64,000 bases of DNA from JBDHWG01 sp046328525 (GTDB lineage: Bacteria; Chloroflexota; Anaerolineae; Epilineales; JAHCIE01), in assembly GCA_046328525.1 (NCBI GenBank), contig JAXLWK010000004.1, forward strand, positions 62,001 to 126,000. The letters are read 5' to 3'. The notes beneath the pieces are model-generated. The model was not told where the DNA came from. It saw only the letters and a list, made by a program, of their open reading frames with translations, and ran no database searches. Position numbers and translations under genes: made by a program. The number at the start of each line of letters is the position of its first letter. Position 1 is the stretch's first letter. Below are positions 47,287 through 56,329 of the stretch, piece after piece.

Positions 47287-48723
47287 ATGCGCAAGCGACG
47301 TAAGTTCAGGTTTCTGCCTTCGGTCTCCACGGTGCTCATCATCGTCGGGGTGGTCTTGATGGGGTTCGGGATTGCGACCGCCTATCAATACCGCCCGCGG
47401 CCGCTGACGGCTGCCGAGCAGGCGGCGCTGCAAGAGGGCGAGCGCATGTCCCAGGCGAGCGACGCGGTCGCCGCCCCCGTCCTGCTGCCGGAGCCTGGCA
47501 CGGAGCATGTCGCCGAACACGGCGACATCGTGAGCCTGGACGACAGCCAGGGCGCAGAGCCGAACGCCGCCGTCGCACCGGGCGACTCGGCGGGCGCAGA
47601 GGCCGCTGCGCCCACCGCCCTGCCGTCCGACCCAACGACCTCGACCGCCGGCGATGCTGCTGCGCCCGTCGCGCCCCAGTCGGCGCCGGCCGCCGCGCAA
47701 CCCGCCGCCCCTGCCGCCCCTCAGCCGGCGATGAACGCGCCCCTACCCGCCCAGTCCGCCCCCACGCGCTTCGTCGCGCCCACCATCAACGTCGATTCGA
47801 AGGTGCAGGAAGTCGGCTTCAAGACCATCAAGCAAGGCAACCAGTGGTTCAGCGAGTGGGAAACGGCCGACTATGCCGTGGGCTTCCACAAAATGTCGGC
47901 GCTGCCCGGCCACGCCGGCAACACGGTGCTGTCCGGCCACAACAACATCAAGGGCGAAGTCTTCCGCAACCTGATTGACCTGAACATCGGCGACCCGATT
48001 AGCCTGTGGGCCGACGGCCGCGAGTACCGCTACGTCGTCACGGACAAGTTCATCGTCCAGGAAGTCGGCGCCTCGATGGACCAGCGCATCGCCAACGCCC
48101 GCTGGATCGCCAGCACCGACGACGAGCGCCTGACCATGGTCTCGTGCTGGCCGTACTGGACCAACACCCATCGCGCCATCGTCATTGCCCGCCCGGTCGC
48201 CTCCGCGAACGGGATTCAGGCGCGCGCGGCCAGCTTCGCCGCCGCCGCCAGCAACCCCGATAGCTGCATCCTCAAGCCGACGGGCGGCGCCGTCGCCGAC
48301 GCCTGGGCCAACACCGAGGATTTGCGCCGCCGCCTCGGCTGCCCGACCAGCATGCCCAACCCGATCCAGGTGACACAGCAGGCCTTCAAGGGCGGGCGCA
48401 TGATCTACCGCCCCGACACGGCGAGCATCAGCGTCCTCTACGACGACGGTCACTGGCAGAACGTCTTGAGTGTCAGCGGCATCCAGCCGCAAACCCCGCC
48501 GGACGACGTTCCCGCGTGCGCCCAGGAGCCGAAGCTTGGCTTCGGGAAGGTTTGGTCCGGCATGAACGCTGTGCGCGGCCGGCTCGGCTGCCCGACGGGC
48601 GACGAGGAAGGCCTCAAGGCCAACGTGCAGAACTACAACGGCGGGACGGCCCTCAACTTCGTCAATTCTACCACGCCCGTGCTGCTCCTCCGCGACGGCA
48701 CGTGGCAGTCCATCCACCCCTAA
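47287..48723 (+). CDS. Sortase-domain protein with LGFP-like C-terminal repeats
   Basis: 478 residues from the ATG at 47287 (AGGA upstream); the longer frame starts in the palindrome. A membrane helix (STVLIIVGVVLMGFGIATAY) is followed by about 110 residues rich in Ala/Pro. The sortase fold (about 155-310) has the catalytic His in TVLSGHNNIKGEVF, Cys in LTMVSCWPYW and Arg in THRAIVIARP. The C-terminus has two LGFP-like repeats (RRRLGCPTSMPNPIQVTQQA, RGRLGCPTGDEEG), seen in actinobacterial and chloroflexal wall proteins. It could anchor or cross-link surface proteins at the cell wall. No LPxTG-type substrate was seen in the window. selA starts 4 bases after its stop. Confidence 0.88.
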   Translation: MRKRRKFRFLPSVSTVLIIVGVVLMGFGIATAYQYRPRPLTAAEQAALQEGERMSQASDAVAAPVLLPEPGTEHVAEHGDIVSLDDSQGAEPNAAVAPGDSAGAEAAAPTALPSDPTTSTAGDAAAPVAPQSAPAAAQPAAPAAPQPAMNAPLPAQSAPTRFVAPTINVDSKVQEVGFKTIKQGNQWFSEWETADYAVGFHKMSALPGHAGNTVLSGHNNIKGEVFRNLIDLNIGDPISLWADGREYRYVVTDKFIVQEVGASMDQRIANARWIASTDDERLTMVSCWPYWTNTHRAIVIARPVASANGIQARAASFAAAASNPDSCILKPTGGAVADAWANTEDLRRRLGCPTSMPNPIQVTQQAFKGGRMIYRPDTASISVLYDDGHWQNVLSVSGIQPQTPPDDVPACAQEPKLGFGKVWSGMNAVRGRLGCPTGDEEGLKANVQNYNGGTALNFVNSTTPVLLLRDGTWQSIHP

Positions 48724-48727
48724 GCCC

Positions 48728-50089
48728 GTGACCTCGGCCAGCCTCCGCCAGCTTCCCAGCGTTGATCGGCTGCTCCAATCGCCGGACATCGCACCCCTGG
48801 TCGAGACCCACGGCCGCAGTCTCGTCATCGAAGCCCTCCGCGCCGCCCTCGACGCGGCCCGCGCCGACATTCGCGCCGGCGCCCTGCCGCCCAATACTGA
48901 AGCGCTGCTCGCCGCCGCCGCGCGTCATCTCGCCGCCATCGCCGCGCCCTCCCTCGTCCCCGTCATCAACGCCACCGGCGTCATCATTCACACCAACCTG
49001 GGGCGCGCGCCCCTGAGCGCCGACGCCCGCCGCGCCATGCTCGACGTGGCCCTCGGCTACTCCAACCTGGAATACGACCTGGCGCCGGGTGCGCGCGGGT
49101 CGCGCTACGTCCACGCGGCGCAGCTGCTGGCCGAGCTGACCGGGGCCGAGGCGGCGCTTGTCGTCAACAACAACGCCGCCGCCGTGACCCTCACCCTGGC
49201 GGCCCTCTGCGCCCAGCACGACGTGCTCATCTCCCGCAGTGAGCTTGTCGAGATCGGCGGCGGCTTCCGCATCCCCGACGTGCTGCGGCAGAGCGGCGCG
49301 CGGCTGGTGGAAGTCGGCACGACCAACCGCACCTACGTCCGCGACTACGCCGCCGCGCTGACCGACGCGACCGCCGCGATCCTGTGCGTCCACTCCAGCA
49401 ATTTCAAGATCGTCGGCTTCACCCACCACCCGGCCCGCGCCGAGCTGGCCGAGCTGGCCCACACCCACGGTCGGTTGCTGATTGACGACATCGGCTCTGG
49501 CGCGCTGCTGGACACGAGCGCCTACGGTCTCGCCCCTGAGCCGACGCCCCAGGCCAGCCTGGCCGCTGGCGCCGACCTGGTGACGTTCAGCGGCGACAAG
49601 CTCCTGGGCGGTCCGCAGGCCGGCATCATCGTCGGCCGCGCCGACCTCATCGCCCGCCTGCGCTCCTTCCCGCTGACCCGCGCCCTCCGCGTAGACAAGC
49701 TCACCCTGGCCGCGCTTCAGGCCACCCTCCTGCACTACCGCCGTGGCGACGTGACCCGCATCCCGGTCTGGGCGATGATCGCCGCCACGCTAGACGACCT
49801 CGCAGCGCGGGCAGGCGCGTGGGCTACCCCTCTCGCGGCGCGCGGGCTGGCCGTCGAAGTTGTGGCCGCTGAAAGCACGATCGGCGGCGGCGCGCTGCCG
49901 GGTGAGAGTCTGCCGACGCGGGCGCTGGCCCTGACCGTTCCTTCGCCCGACGATGTCGCCGCCCGCCTGCGGCGTGGCGCGCCGCCGGTCGTGGCGCGCA
50001 TCGAGGGCGACCGCCTCCTCTTCGACCCCCGCACCGTCCTGCCTGAACAGGATGACGCGCTCCTCGCGGCCCTCACCGCCGCCGTGTAA
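48728..50089 (+). CDS. selA: L-seryl-tRNA(Sec) selenium transferase
   Basis: 453 residues from a GTG at 48728. SelA is a PLP enzyme that turns Ser-tRNA(Sec) into selenocysteinyl-tRNA(Sec) with selenophosphate. Features: the N-terminal domain LPSVDRLLQSP and VIEALRAALDAARADIRAG, GVIIHTNLGRAPLS, YSNLEYDLAPGARGSRYVHA, ALVVNNNAAAVTL, SRSELVEIGGGFRIPDVLRQ (in part), DDIGSGALLD and the PLP Lys in FSGDKLLGGPQAG (about 291). The length fits bacterial SelA. selB, selC and selD are not in the window. It shows that the organism probably makes selenocysteine, which supports the TGA reading of the DCC gene at 18.9 kb. Confidence 0.95.
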   Translation: MTSASLRQLPSVDRLLQSPDIAPLVETHGRSLVIEALRAALDAARADIRAGALPPNTEALLAAAARHLAAIAAPSLVPVINATGVIIHTNLGRAPLSADARRAMLDVALGYSNLEYDLAPGARGSRYVHAAQLLAELTGAEAALVVNNNAAAVTLTLAALCAQHDVLISRSELVEIGGGFRIPDVLRQSGARLVEVGTTNRTYVRDYAAALTDATAAILCVHSSNFKIVGFTHHPARAELAELAHTHGRLLIDDIGSGALLDTSAYGLAPEPTPQASLAAGADLVTFSGDKLLGGPQAGIIVGRADLIARLRSFPLTRALRVDKLTLAALQATLLHYRRGDVTRIPVWAMIAATLDDLAARAGAWATPLAARGLAVEVVAAESTIGGGALPGESLPTRALALTVPSPDDVAARLRRGAPPVVARIEGDRLLFDPRTVLPEQDDALLAALTAAV

Positions 50090-50095
50090 ATCCCC

Positions 50096-52972
50096 TTGTT
50101 CCACCGTTCCACGAAATCCGTAGAGACGCGCCATGGCGCGTCTCTACTCGCCGCCGTGGTGGCGGTTCTGCTCGCCGCCCTCGCCCTGACCGCCGCCCCC
50201 GGGAGCGCGGCCCCGTCCACCGATAGGGGCGACAAGATTGACCCTGCCGTGTGGCAGATGCTGACGCGCGGCCCCGCGCCGGTGCTCATCCAAGTGGCCG
50301 GCCCCCCAACCCCCGGCCCCTTCCCCCACTCAGGGGGGCAGGGGGGTGAGGGACTGGCCGCGCTCAAGACTCGGGCGGCGGCGGCCCAGGCCGGCGTGCG
50401 GCGGGCGCTGGCCGAGGCGGAGGCGCGCGGGGGAGCGTCCGGCGTCGAGGGGTTGTGGATCATCAACGCCGTCGCGGCGACGGTGGACGCCGACACCCTC
50501 CTGGCCCTCGCGGCGCGGCCCGACGTAGCCGCCATCCGTGCCGACCGCCCCTTCCGCATCGCGGAGGAGGAGACTGTCATTGCGAGCGAAGCGAAGCAAT
50601 CCCCTGCCCTGGCAGAAGGTAGCTTCAGCGAGGATAGCGTGCCTATCACCGACCGTGAGGCTGCTCCGTCGTCCTACCGTCCTCCTCGCAGCGACAGCCT
50701 GCCACGATGTTATGAGCAGCGCAGCGAAGGGTTTCCCGCAGCGCCGAGGGGATGCTTCGCTTCGCTCAGCATGACAAAGGCGGCTATAACCGGCACGACA
50801 ACCGCCTGGGGCGTCGAGCGCATCGGGGCGGACCGCGTGTGGCAGGAATACGGGCTGCGCGGCGCGGGCATCCGGGTCGCGGTGGTGGACACCGGGGCGC
50901 AGTGGACGCATCCGGCGTTGCGCGGCAGCTACCTCGGCGCCGACGGGAACCACGCCTACGCCTGGTTCGACGCGACCGGCGAGTCGCCCCACGTCCCTGT
51001 AGACCCCCTGGCCCACGGAACCCATGTCCTGGGAACCATCGTCGGCGAGGACGAGGCCCGGCGCGTCGGCGTCGCGCCGGGCGCGCGCTGGATGGCCGTG
51101 CGCATCTTCGACCACAACGGCGAGGCGTCGGAGTCGCGCGTCCACCGCGCCTTTCAGTGGCTGCTCGCGCCGACGGACCTCGACGGCCAGAACCCCGACC
51201 CCGACCGCGCGCCCCAGGTGGTCAACTTCTCGTGGGGGAACATCAACGGGGCGAGCGACGTGTACGCGCCCGACATTGCCCGGCTGCGGGAGGCCGGCAT
51301 CGTGACGGTCTGGGCGGCGGGCAACAACGGCCGCCTGGGGGAAGGCACGGTCGGCACGCCGGCGGCCCTCGATGGCGCGTTCGCCGTCGGCGCCCTTGCG
51401 GCCGATGACACGCTCGACGTGGCGAGCGCGCAAGGCCCGTCATTCGACGGCCGCCTCAAGCCGGATGTCACAGCGCCCGGTGTGCGCATCCTGTCCACGG
51501 TACCCACCGACACTTTCGCCCTGGGCACAGGCACCAGCATGGCCGCGCCCCACGTCGCCGGCGCGGCGGCGCTCCTCCTGCAAGCCAACGCGCGGCTATC
51601 GGTGGACGACGTCGAGCGGCTACTGCGGCTGACCGCCGTAGACCTGGGCGAGGCCGGCCCCGACAACCACTTCGGAGCGGGCCGCATTGACGCCTACAAA
51701 GCGGTGACGTGGGCGCGGAGCGCCGGACAGGTGGCGGGGCAGGTGGCGGGCGTATCGGGGACGGAAGCCGCCTGGGTGACGGTGCGCGGCGTTCGCCAAT
51801 CGGATGGGACAGTCTTCACGAGCAGGATCAACGCCGACGGGAGCTATACGGTGACGGTTCCCGCCGGCGTCTACGATGTCACGGCGCCGGCGCTCGGCTA
51901 TGCCTCGCCCGCGCCTATCGTGGTGGCCGTCGAGAGCGGCGGCATGGCCCGCGCCGACCTGGCCCTGGCGCCGGCCCCGCGCTACAGGGTCGCTGGCTAC
52001 GTGGCGCGGCAGGCGACGGGCGAGGCGCTGGCGGCGACCGTCACCGCGCTCGGCACGCCGTTCACCACCGAGACGGCCTGGGACGGCCGCTACGGCCTGG
52101 ACCTGCCGGCCGGCGCGTACACCCTGGACATCCGCGCCCCCCATACCCGCATCGCGCGCCTGACGGTGACGGTGGACGCCGGCCGCCCGGCCGCGCAGGC
52201 AAATATCCTGCTGTTAGATGCGCCGTCCATCCTGCTCGTGGACGCCGACGCCTGGAGCGGCGACCCCGTCGCGCTGTACTACCGCCGCGCCCTGGCCGAC
52301 GCCGGCTTTGTCCATGACACGTGGGTTGTCAGCGACACCCGCGTCTTCGGCTCAGCCGCGCCGCGGCCCGTGGTGCGCCTGCCCGACGCCGACGCGCTGC
52401 GGCGCTACGACATCGTGGTCTGGGTGCACGCGGCGTATTCGCCCGGCGCGCTCGACGCCTTGACCGACGGGACGCACGACGCCGTGGCGGCGCTGGGCGT
52501 CTATCTCGCCCACGGTGGCCGCGTGCTGCTCATCGGCCAGGACATCGGCTTCTTCGACGTGCAGGGGGGCTGGCAGGGAACGCCCCGCGCGCCGGACTTC
52601 TACCGCGACACCCTCCACGCCCGCTTTGTGGCGAATGACGCGGGCGCGGACACGGCGGTCGGGACGCCGGGCGACATTTTCGAGGGATTGACGGTGCATC
52701 TGTCGGCGCCCGGCGGATACCGCCGCGACCCGGATTTCACGCTCCAGCCGGATGTCATTGCCCCACTGGCGGGCGCGCGCGTGGTCATGGGCTACAACGC
52801 CGAGGATGGCGCGGCTGTGGCTGAGATGAGGGACCCGGCGCGGCTGCTCTACCTGGCCTTCAACCTGGATGGGGCGGCGCGGGAGGAGCAGGCGGAGACG
52901 ATGTGCCGCGCCCTGGCGTGGCTGAGCGAGCCGCCCACCTACCGCCTCTACCTGCCACGCCTGCAACGATAG
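50096..52972 (+). CDS. Secreted subtilisin-like serine protease (S8) with repeat-derived insertions
   Basis: 958 residues from a TTG at 50096; no ATG offers a complete signal peptide. The hydrophobic core LLAAVVAVLLAALALTAAPG ends a Sec signal. A propeptide-like region follows, then the catalytic domain with Asp in VAVVDTGAQWTH (about 263), His in LAHGTHVLGT (about 306) and Ser in GTGTSMAAPHVAGAAALLLQ (about 480). C-terminal parts look like carboxypeptidase-regulatory-like beta domains (YTVTVPAGVYDVTAPALGY, YGLDLPAGAYTLDIR) and a final alpha/beta domain. Residues about 158-228, between propeptide and catalytic domain, are encoded by dispersed palindromic repeats (VIASEAKQS, CFASLSMTK). It digests extracellular protein. 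Confidence 0.88.
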   Translation: MFHRSTKSVETRHGASLLAAVVAVLLAALALTAAPGSAAPSTDRGDKIDPAVWQMLTRGPAPVLIQVAGPPTPGPFPHSGGQGGEGLAALKTRAAAAQAGVRRALAEAEARGGASGVEGLWIINAVAATVDADTLLALAARPDVAAIRADRPFRIAEEETVIASEAKQSPALAEGSFSEDSVPITDREAAPSSYRPPRSDSLPRCYEQRSEGFPAAPRGCFASLSMTKAAITGTTTAWGVERIGADRVWQEYGLRGAGIRVAVVDTGAQWTHPALRGSYLGADGNHAYAWFDATGESPHVPVDPLAHGTHVLGTIVGEDEARRVGVAPGARWMAVRIFDHNGEASESRVHRAFQWLLAPTDLDGQNPDPDRAPQVVNFSWGNINGASDVYAPDIARLREAGIVTVWAAGNNGRLGEGTVGTPAALDGAFAVGALAADDTLDVASAQGPSFDGRLKPDVTAPGVRILSTVPTDTFALGTGTSMAAPHVAGAAALLLQANARLSVDDVERLLRLTAVDLGEAGPDNHFGAGRIDAYKAVTWARSAGQVAGQVAGVSGTEAAWVTVRGVRQSDGTVFTSRINADGSYTVTVPAGVYDVTAPALGYASPAPIVVAVESGGMARADLALAPAPRYRVAGYVARQATGEALAATVTALGTPFTTETAWDGRYGLDLPAGAYTLDIRAPHTRIARLTVTVDAGRPAAQANILLLDAPSILLVDADAWSGDPVALYYRRALADAGFVHDTWVVSDTRVFGSAAPRPVVRLPDADALRRYDIVVWVHAAYSPGALDALTDGTHDAVAALGVYLAHGGRVLLIGQDIGFFDVQGGWQGTPRAPDFYRDTLHARFVANDAGADTAVGTPGDIFEGLTVHLSAPGGYRRDPDFTLQPDVIAPLAGARVVMGYNAEDGAAVAEMRDPARLLYLAFNLDGAAREEQAETMCRALAWLSEPPTYRLYLPRLQR
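50120..50147. repeat. GTAGAGACGCGCC palindrome, copy 2, inside the subtilase signal-peptide coding region
   Basis: Same 28-base palindrome as at 47160-47187. Here it encodes VETRHGASL in the n-region just before the hydrophobic core of the subtilase signal peptide. It may have displaced the original start codon, which would explain the TTG start. Confidence 0.75.
50575..50777. repeat. Dispersed repeat pair inserted in frame in the subtilase gene
   Basis: The left part GTCATTGCGAGCGAAGCGAA matches the family at 21611; the right part ends GCTTCGCTCAGCATGACAAA, a related form. Between them is unrelated low-conservation coding sequence. The whole of about 200 bases keeps the frame and contains no stop. 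Confidence 0.75.
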
Positions 52973-52983
52973 CAAGGCAGCAA

Positions 52984-53053
52984 GATCGCCACAGAGACAC
53001 AGAGGACACAGAGAGAAGAGATCTGATTTCCCCTCTGTGTCTCTGTGGCGATC
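52984..53053. terminator. Long perfect hairpin between convergent genes
   Basis: GATCGCCACAGAGACACAG... (52984-53005) is exactly complementary to 53032-53053, a 22-pair stem with a 26-base loop. It lies between the subtilase end (52972) and the end of the convergent beta-helix gene (53058). There is no U-tract, so termination is inferred from position; it could also be a dispersed repeat. Confidence 0.55.
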
Positions 53054-53057
53054 TCTC

Positions 53058-53888
53058 CTAAGTCCGCTCGGCGGTCTCGTTGCTCTGGCGGTGCTTGATG
53101 ATCTGGCCCGGCGCGACGACGCCGCTCAGGACGGTGTGATCGTAGGTCCACACCCCCTTGCCCACGAGCGTGCCGGGGTTCAGGGTGGTGACGCAACCCG
53201 TGCGCACATCGTCGCCGACGACCGCGCCGAACTTGCGCAGGCCCGTGTCCAGCGTCTCGCCGCCGACGCGCACGCGCGGCGCTTTGCCGTCGTGGCGCAG
53301 GTTCGAGAGCGTCGTCTTGTCCGCCAGGTTCACCCGCCGCCCGACGAGGGAGTCGCCGGCGTAGACGAAGTGGGCGGCGGCGGAGCGCGGCAGGAAGACG
53401 GCGTTCTTGATGTCGGCGGAGAAGCCCGCCTCCGCCTCCTCGCCGAGGATGATGTTGTCGCGCAGCCGCGTGTTGACCAGCACCTTCGCCCCGCGGTCCA
53501 CGAGAATGCGCCGGCCCTTCAGCCATGCCCGCTCCACCAGCGCCCCCGGCCCGATGTAGATTTTCTCGCCCTTGATGTACGCGCCCGCCTCGATGACGGC
53601 TCCCTCGGCGACAAAGATGTCGCGCCCGCGCAGCTGTGCGCCCGTCTCAATGACTGCCCCCGGCGCGACGAAGATGCGCTCGCCGCGAATCACGACGCCG
53701 TCCTCCACGTCGCCCAGGATGCCATCCTCGATCCGCATGCCGTCAAAGAAGCCGTCAATGTACTCGCCGATGGCGGCGATGGCCTCCCAGACGTATTGCT
53801 TGCCGTCGAACAAGGCGCGGTGGGCGAAGTCGGTCAGGTCGAAAAAGGCCTCGGGCGCGAGGGACCCGTCGAGGGCGTCGGAATTCAT
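53058..53888 (-). CDS. Left-handed beta-helix (hexapeptide-repeat) protein, nucleotidyl/acyltransferase-like
   Basis: 276 residues from the ATG at 53888, preceded by CGGAGG. The N-terminal 50 residues are helical (FFDLTDFAHRALFDGKQYVWEAIAAIG, in part: AHRALFDGKQYVWEAIA). The rest is hexapeptide repeats of a left-handed beta helix: VVIRGERIFVAPGAVIETGA, DIFVAEGAVIEAGAYI, GPGALVERAWLKG, then DNIILGEEAEAGFSADIKNA and VGDDVRTGCVTTLNPGTLVG. The second part resembles the C-terminal half of GlmU and related sugar-1-phosphate nucleotidylyltransferases, but the pyrophosphorylase domain is absent. It may be an acetyltransferase or a trimeric metal-binding protein of the carbonic-anhydrase-like fold; function unknown. 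Confidence 0.8.
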   Translation of the reverse strand: MNSDALDGSLAPEAFFDLTDFAHRALFDGKQYVWEAIAAIGEYIDGFFDGMRIEDGILGDVEDGVVIRGERIFVAPGAVIETGAQLRGRDIFVAEGAVIEAGAYIKGEKIYIGPGALVERAWLKGRRILVDRGAKVLVNTRLRDNIILGEEAEAGFSADIKNAVFLPRSAAAHFVYAGDSLVGRRVNLADKTTLSNLRHDGKAPRVRVGGETLDTGLRKFGAVVGDDVRTGCVTTLNPGTLVGKGVWTYDHTVLSGVVAPGQIIKHRQSNETAERT

Positions 53889-54030
53889 GGCAAACCTCCG
53901 AGAAACGCAGAATTGGGTCGAAATCAGGCATCCAGCGGCCATCTGCATACGTTGACTAGACGGGGTGGCGTGCTGTGAGTATACTACGTTCCCCGCGATC
54001 CTGACCACTCACACGGGAGGATATTGCCGC

Positions 54031-55005
54031 ATGTCCCAGACATTTCTGACATTCCTGCTCTTCCTCATTCCGTTCGTCATCTTCGCCGCGCTGACCGTGC
54101 TCGCCTTTCGCATCCCCCGCCCTGTCATAAAGTGGATCACCGTCGTCCTGGCTGGGTTCCTGACGCTCATCTTTGGGCTGGCGACCATTCTCGGCGCGAT
54201 CGCCCTAGTCAAGCTCAACAGCCCGCAGCCCAACCCCGTGTCCACCATCAAGGCCAGCGCGTCCCCGCAGGAACTGGCGCGCATGCAGCGCTACGCCATC
54301 CTGTGCGGCGACTGCCACTCGAGTAACCACACAGCGGTCCTCGACGGCGGCGCCGAGAACAGCGTGCCAGACTTCCTCGCCACGATCTACGCCCCCAACC
54401 TGACGCCGGGTGGCCCGCTCAAGAACTGGAGCGACGGCGAGATTGTGCGTGCCATCCGCGAGGGTGTGGGCCGGGATGGAAAGCCACTGGCCGTCATGCC
54501 GTCCGAAGCGTTCCACAACATGAGTGACACCGACGTCGCGGCCCTGGTGGCCTACCTGCGTTCGCAGCCGGCGGTGAACCACGAGACGCCGGCGACGGGC
54601 CTCGCCCCCCTGGGCATGCTCCTCATGGGCGCCGGCCAGGTGTCGACCTCGGCGCAGCCGCCCATCAGCGGCCCGATCGTAGGCGTGCCGGCCGGTGTCA
54701 CCATGGAGTACGGCAAGTACATGACGGACATCCTCGGCTGCCGCGACTGCCACGGCGCCGACCTGGCCGGCGGGACGCCAGGCGGCAACGGCCCGCCGCC
54801 CGGCCCCAACCTCACGGTGTTGGCGCCGAAGTGGAGCGAGGCCGACTTCATCAAAACGATCCGCACGGGCACGGACCCGACCGGCCACCAGCTCGACCCG
54901 GAAGGAATGCCCTGGAAGAGCTACTCGGCGGCGCTGACGGACGACGAATTGCGCGCCTTGTACATGTACCTGCATAGCCTGCCGCCCGTGGTGCGCCAGC
55001 AGTAG
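54031..55005 (+). CDS. Membrane-anchored dihaem cytochrome c
   Basis: 324 residues from the ATG at 54031 (GGGAGG upstream). Two hydrophobic helices at the N-terminus (FLTFLLFLIPFVIFAALTVL and ITVVLAGFLTLIFGLATILG) anchor the protein. Two class I cytochrome c domains follow: CGDCH (about 91) with a later Met ligand in AVMPSEAF, and CRDCH (about 236) with GMPWKSYSAALTDDELRALY. The pattern resembles cytochromes that take electrons from alcohol or sugar dehydrogenases. Haem would be attached outside the membrane by the cytochrome c maturation system. No partner oxidase or dehydrogenase is in the window. It is divergent from the beta-helix gene. Confidence 0.92.
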   Translation: MSQTFLTFLLFLIPFVIFAALTVLAFRIPRPVIKWITVVLAGFLTLIFGLATILGAIALVKLNSPQPNPVSTIKASASPQELARMQRYAILCGDCHSSNHTAVLDGGAENSVPDFLATIYAPNLTPGGPLKNWSDGEIVRAIREGVGRDGKPLAVMPSEAFHNMSDTDVAALVAYLRSQPAVNHETPATGLAPLGMLLMGAGQVSTSAQPPISGPIVGVPAGVTMEYGKYMTDILGCRDCHGADLAGGTPGGNGPPPGPNLTVLAPKWSEADFIKTIRTGTDPTGHQLDPEGMPWKSYSAALTDDELRALYMYLHSLPPVVRQQ

Positions 55006-55120
55006 GGGTAGGTTTGAAACCTGCCCCTGTTACCCCGGCGATGCGTGTCTTGTAGTAACGACTTCAGTCGTTCTGGAGCCTGGGAAACGACTAAAGTCTA
55101 CTACGTTCCCACCACTTCAG
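55005..55120. repeat. Cluster of dispersed palindromes after the cytochrome gene
   Basis: GTAGGGGTAGGTTTGAAACC at 55005 onward is the same palindrome as at 29332-29360 and overlaps the cytochrome stop. It is followed by a diverged pair GTAACGACTTCAGTCGTT and AACGACTAAAGTCTACTACG. No gene is present up to 55212. A TATAAT at 55161-55166 could be the -10 box of the ABC ATPase gene, without a good -35. Confidence 0.65.
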
Positions 55121-55212
55121 GTGTGACACACCAGTAGTCCCCGTTTTCGGCGTCGGTGCGTATAATTCGGGGAGCGTCAGGTTGTCGGACGCGCTCCCCC
55201 CACGATGTCCGC

Positions 55213-56298
55213 ATGGCTCACATTCGCCTCGAACACGTCTCAAAGACGTTTGCCCAGAAGCCTGCCGTCGCCGATGTCACCCTGGATGTCGCCGACGGCA
55301 GTTTCTTCGCCATTCTCGGCCCCTCCGGCTGTGGCAAGACCACGACCCTGCGCCTGATCGCCGGGCTGGAGACCGCCGACCAGGGCCACATCCGCATCGG
55401 CGAGCGCGATGTGACCCGCGTCGCGCCGGGGCAGCGCGGCGTGGCGATGGTGTTCCAGGACTACGCCCTCTACCCCCACATGACCGTCGCCGAGAACGTC
55501 GGCTACGCGCTCAAAATCCGCCACGTCCCGCGCGACGACATCGAAGCCCAGGTCGAGGCGATGGCCCACCGCCTTCAGCTCGACGGCCTCCTGGCCCGCC
55601 GCCCCGGCGAGCTGTCCGGCGGCGAGCAGCAGCGCACGGCGCTGGCCCGCGCCCTCCTCCAACCGGCCCAGGCGCTGCTCCTGGACGAGCCGCTCAGCAA
55701 CCTGGACGCGCGGCTGCGCTTCGAGGCGCGCGCCGCTCTCAAGCACCTTCAGCGCGAGATGGGCCGGACGATGGTGTACGTCACCCACGACCAGGCGGAG
55801 GCGATGGCGTTGGCGGACCGCATCGCGGTCATGGACGGCGGGCGCGTCAGGCAGGTCGGCGCGCCCATCGAGGTCTACCGCCGCCCCCAGAACGCCTTCG
55901 TGGCGAGCTTCCTCGGCGGCCCGGCGATGAACCTGCTCCCCGGCCGCGTCTACCCGGCGAGCCATGTGTTCGTGCCGGACGATGTGGACGGCGTTGTGGT
56001 GGATATTGCGGCGCTGTTGGAGAGCAGCGGCGGGCGGGCGGCCGGGGCGCGGACGCTGGGGATTCGGCCGGAGCACGTGGCGCTGTCCGAGACGGCAGAC
56101 GACCATGCGATTCCGGGCGAGGTGATGGTCGTGCAGAATCTGGGCGCGGAGACGCTCGTGACCGCGCGCGTTGGGCGGCGCCTGGTCGTCGCCCGCCTGT
56201 TCACAGACAACGCCGCGGCGCCGCCGGGCGCGCTCTGGCTGCGCTTCGACCCGGCGCACCTGCACGCCTTCGACGCCGACGGCCAGCGGATTGAGTAA
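55213..56298 (+). CDS. ABC transporter ATP-binding protein, MalK/UgpC type
   Basis: 361 residues from the ATG at 55213. Walker A GPSGCGKTTTLRLIAGLE, Q-loop VFQDYALYPHMTVAENVGYA, signature LSGGEQQRTALARALL, Walker B LLLDEPLSNLDARLRFEARA, switch His VYVTHDQAEAMALADRIAVM. The C-terminal TOBE/MalK-like regulatory domain includes GIRPEHVALSE and LGAETLVTARVG. It energises import of carbohydrates or glycerol-3-phosphate, but the window has no cognate permease or binding protein, so it is an orphan ATPase that may serve several sugar importers. It is convergent with the alpha-mannosidase gene. Confidence 0.9.
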   Translation: MAHIRLEHVSKTFAQKPAVADVTLDVADGSFFAILGPSGCGKTTTLRLIAGLETADQGHIRIGERDVTRVAPGQRGVAMVFQDYALYPHMTVAENVGYALKIRHVPRDDIEAQVEAMAHRLQLDGLLARRPGELSGGEQQRTALARALLQPAQALLLDEPLSNLDARLRFEARAALKHLQREMGRTMVYVTHDQAEAMALADRIAVMDGGRVRQVGAPIEVYRRPQNAFVASFLGGPAMNLLPGRVYPASHVFVPDDVDGVVVDIAALLESSGGRAAGARTLGIRPEHVALSETADDHAIPGEVMVVQNLGAETLVTARVGRRLVVARLFTDNAAAPPGALWLRFDPAHLHAFDADGQRIE

Positions 56299-56329
56299 AC
56301 CGAGCTTCGTGGTCCGACACTGCCTCGCG

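Noticed and set aside
54009..54284. A short minus-strand frame opposite the cytochrome N-terminus
   Set aside because: Its sequence is the antisense of the two membrane helices and resembles no protein family; the plus-strand cytochrome has both haem motifs.
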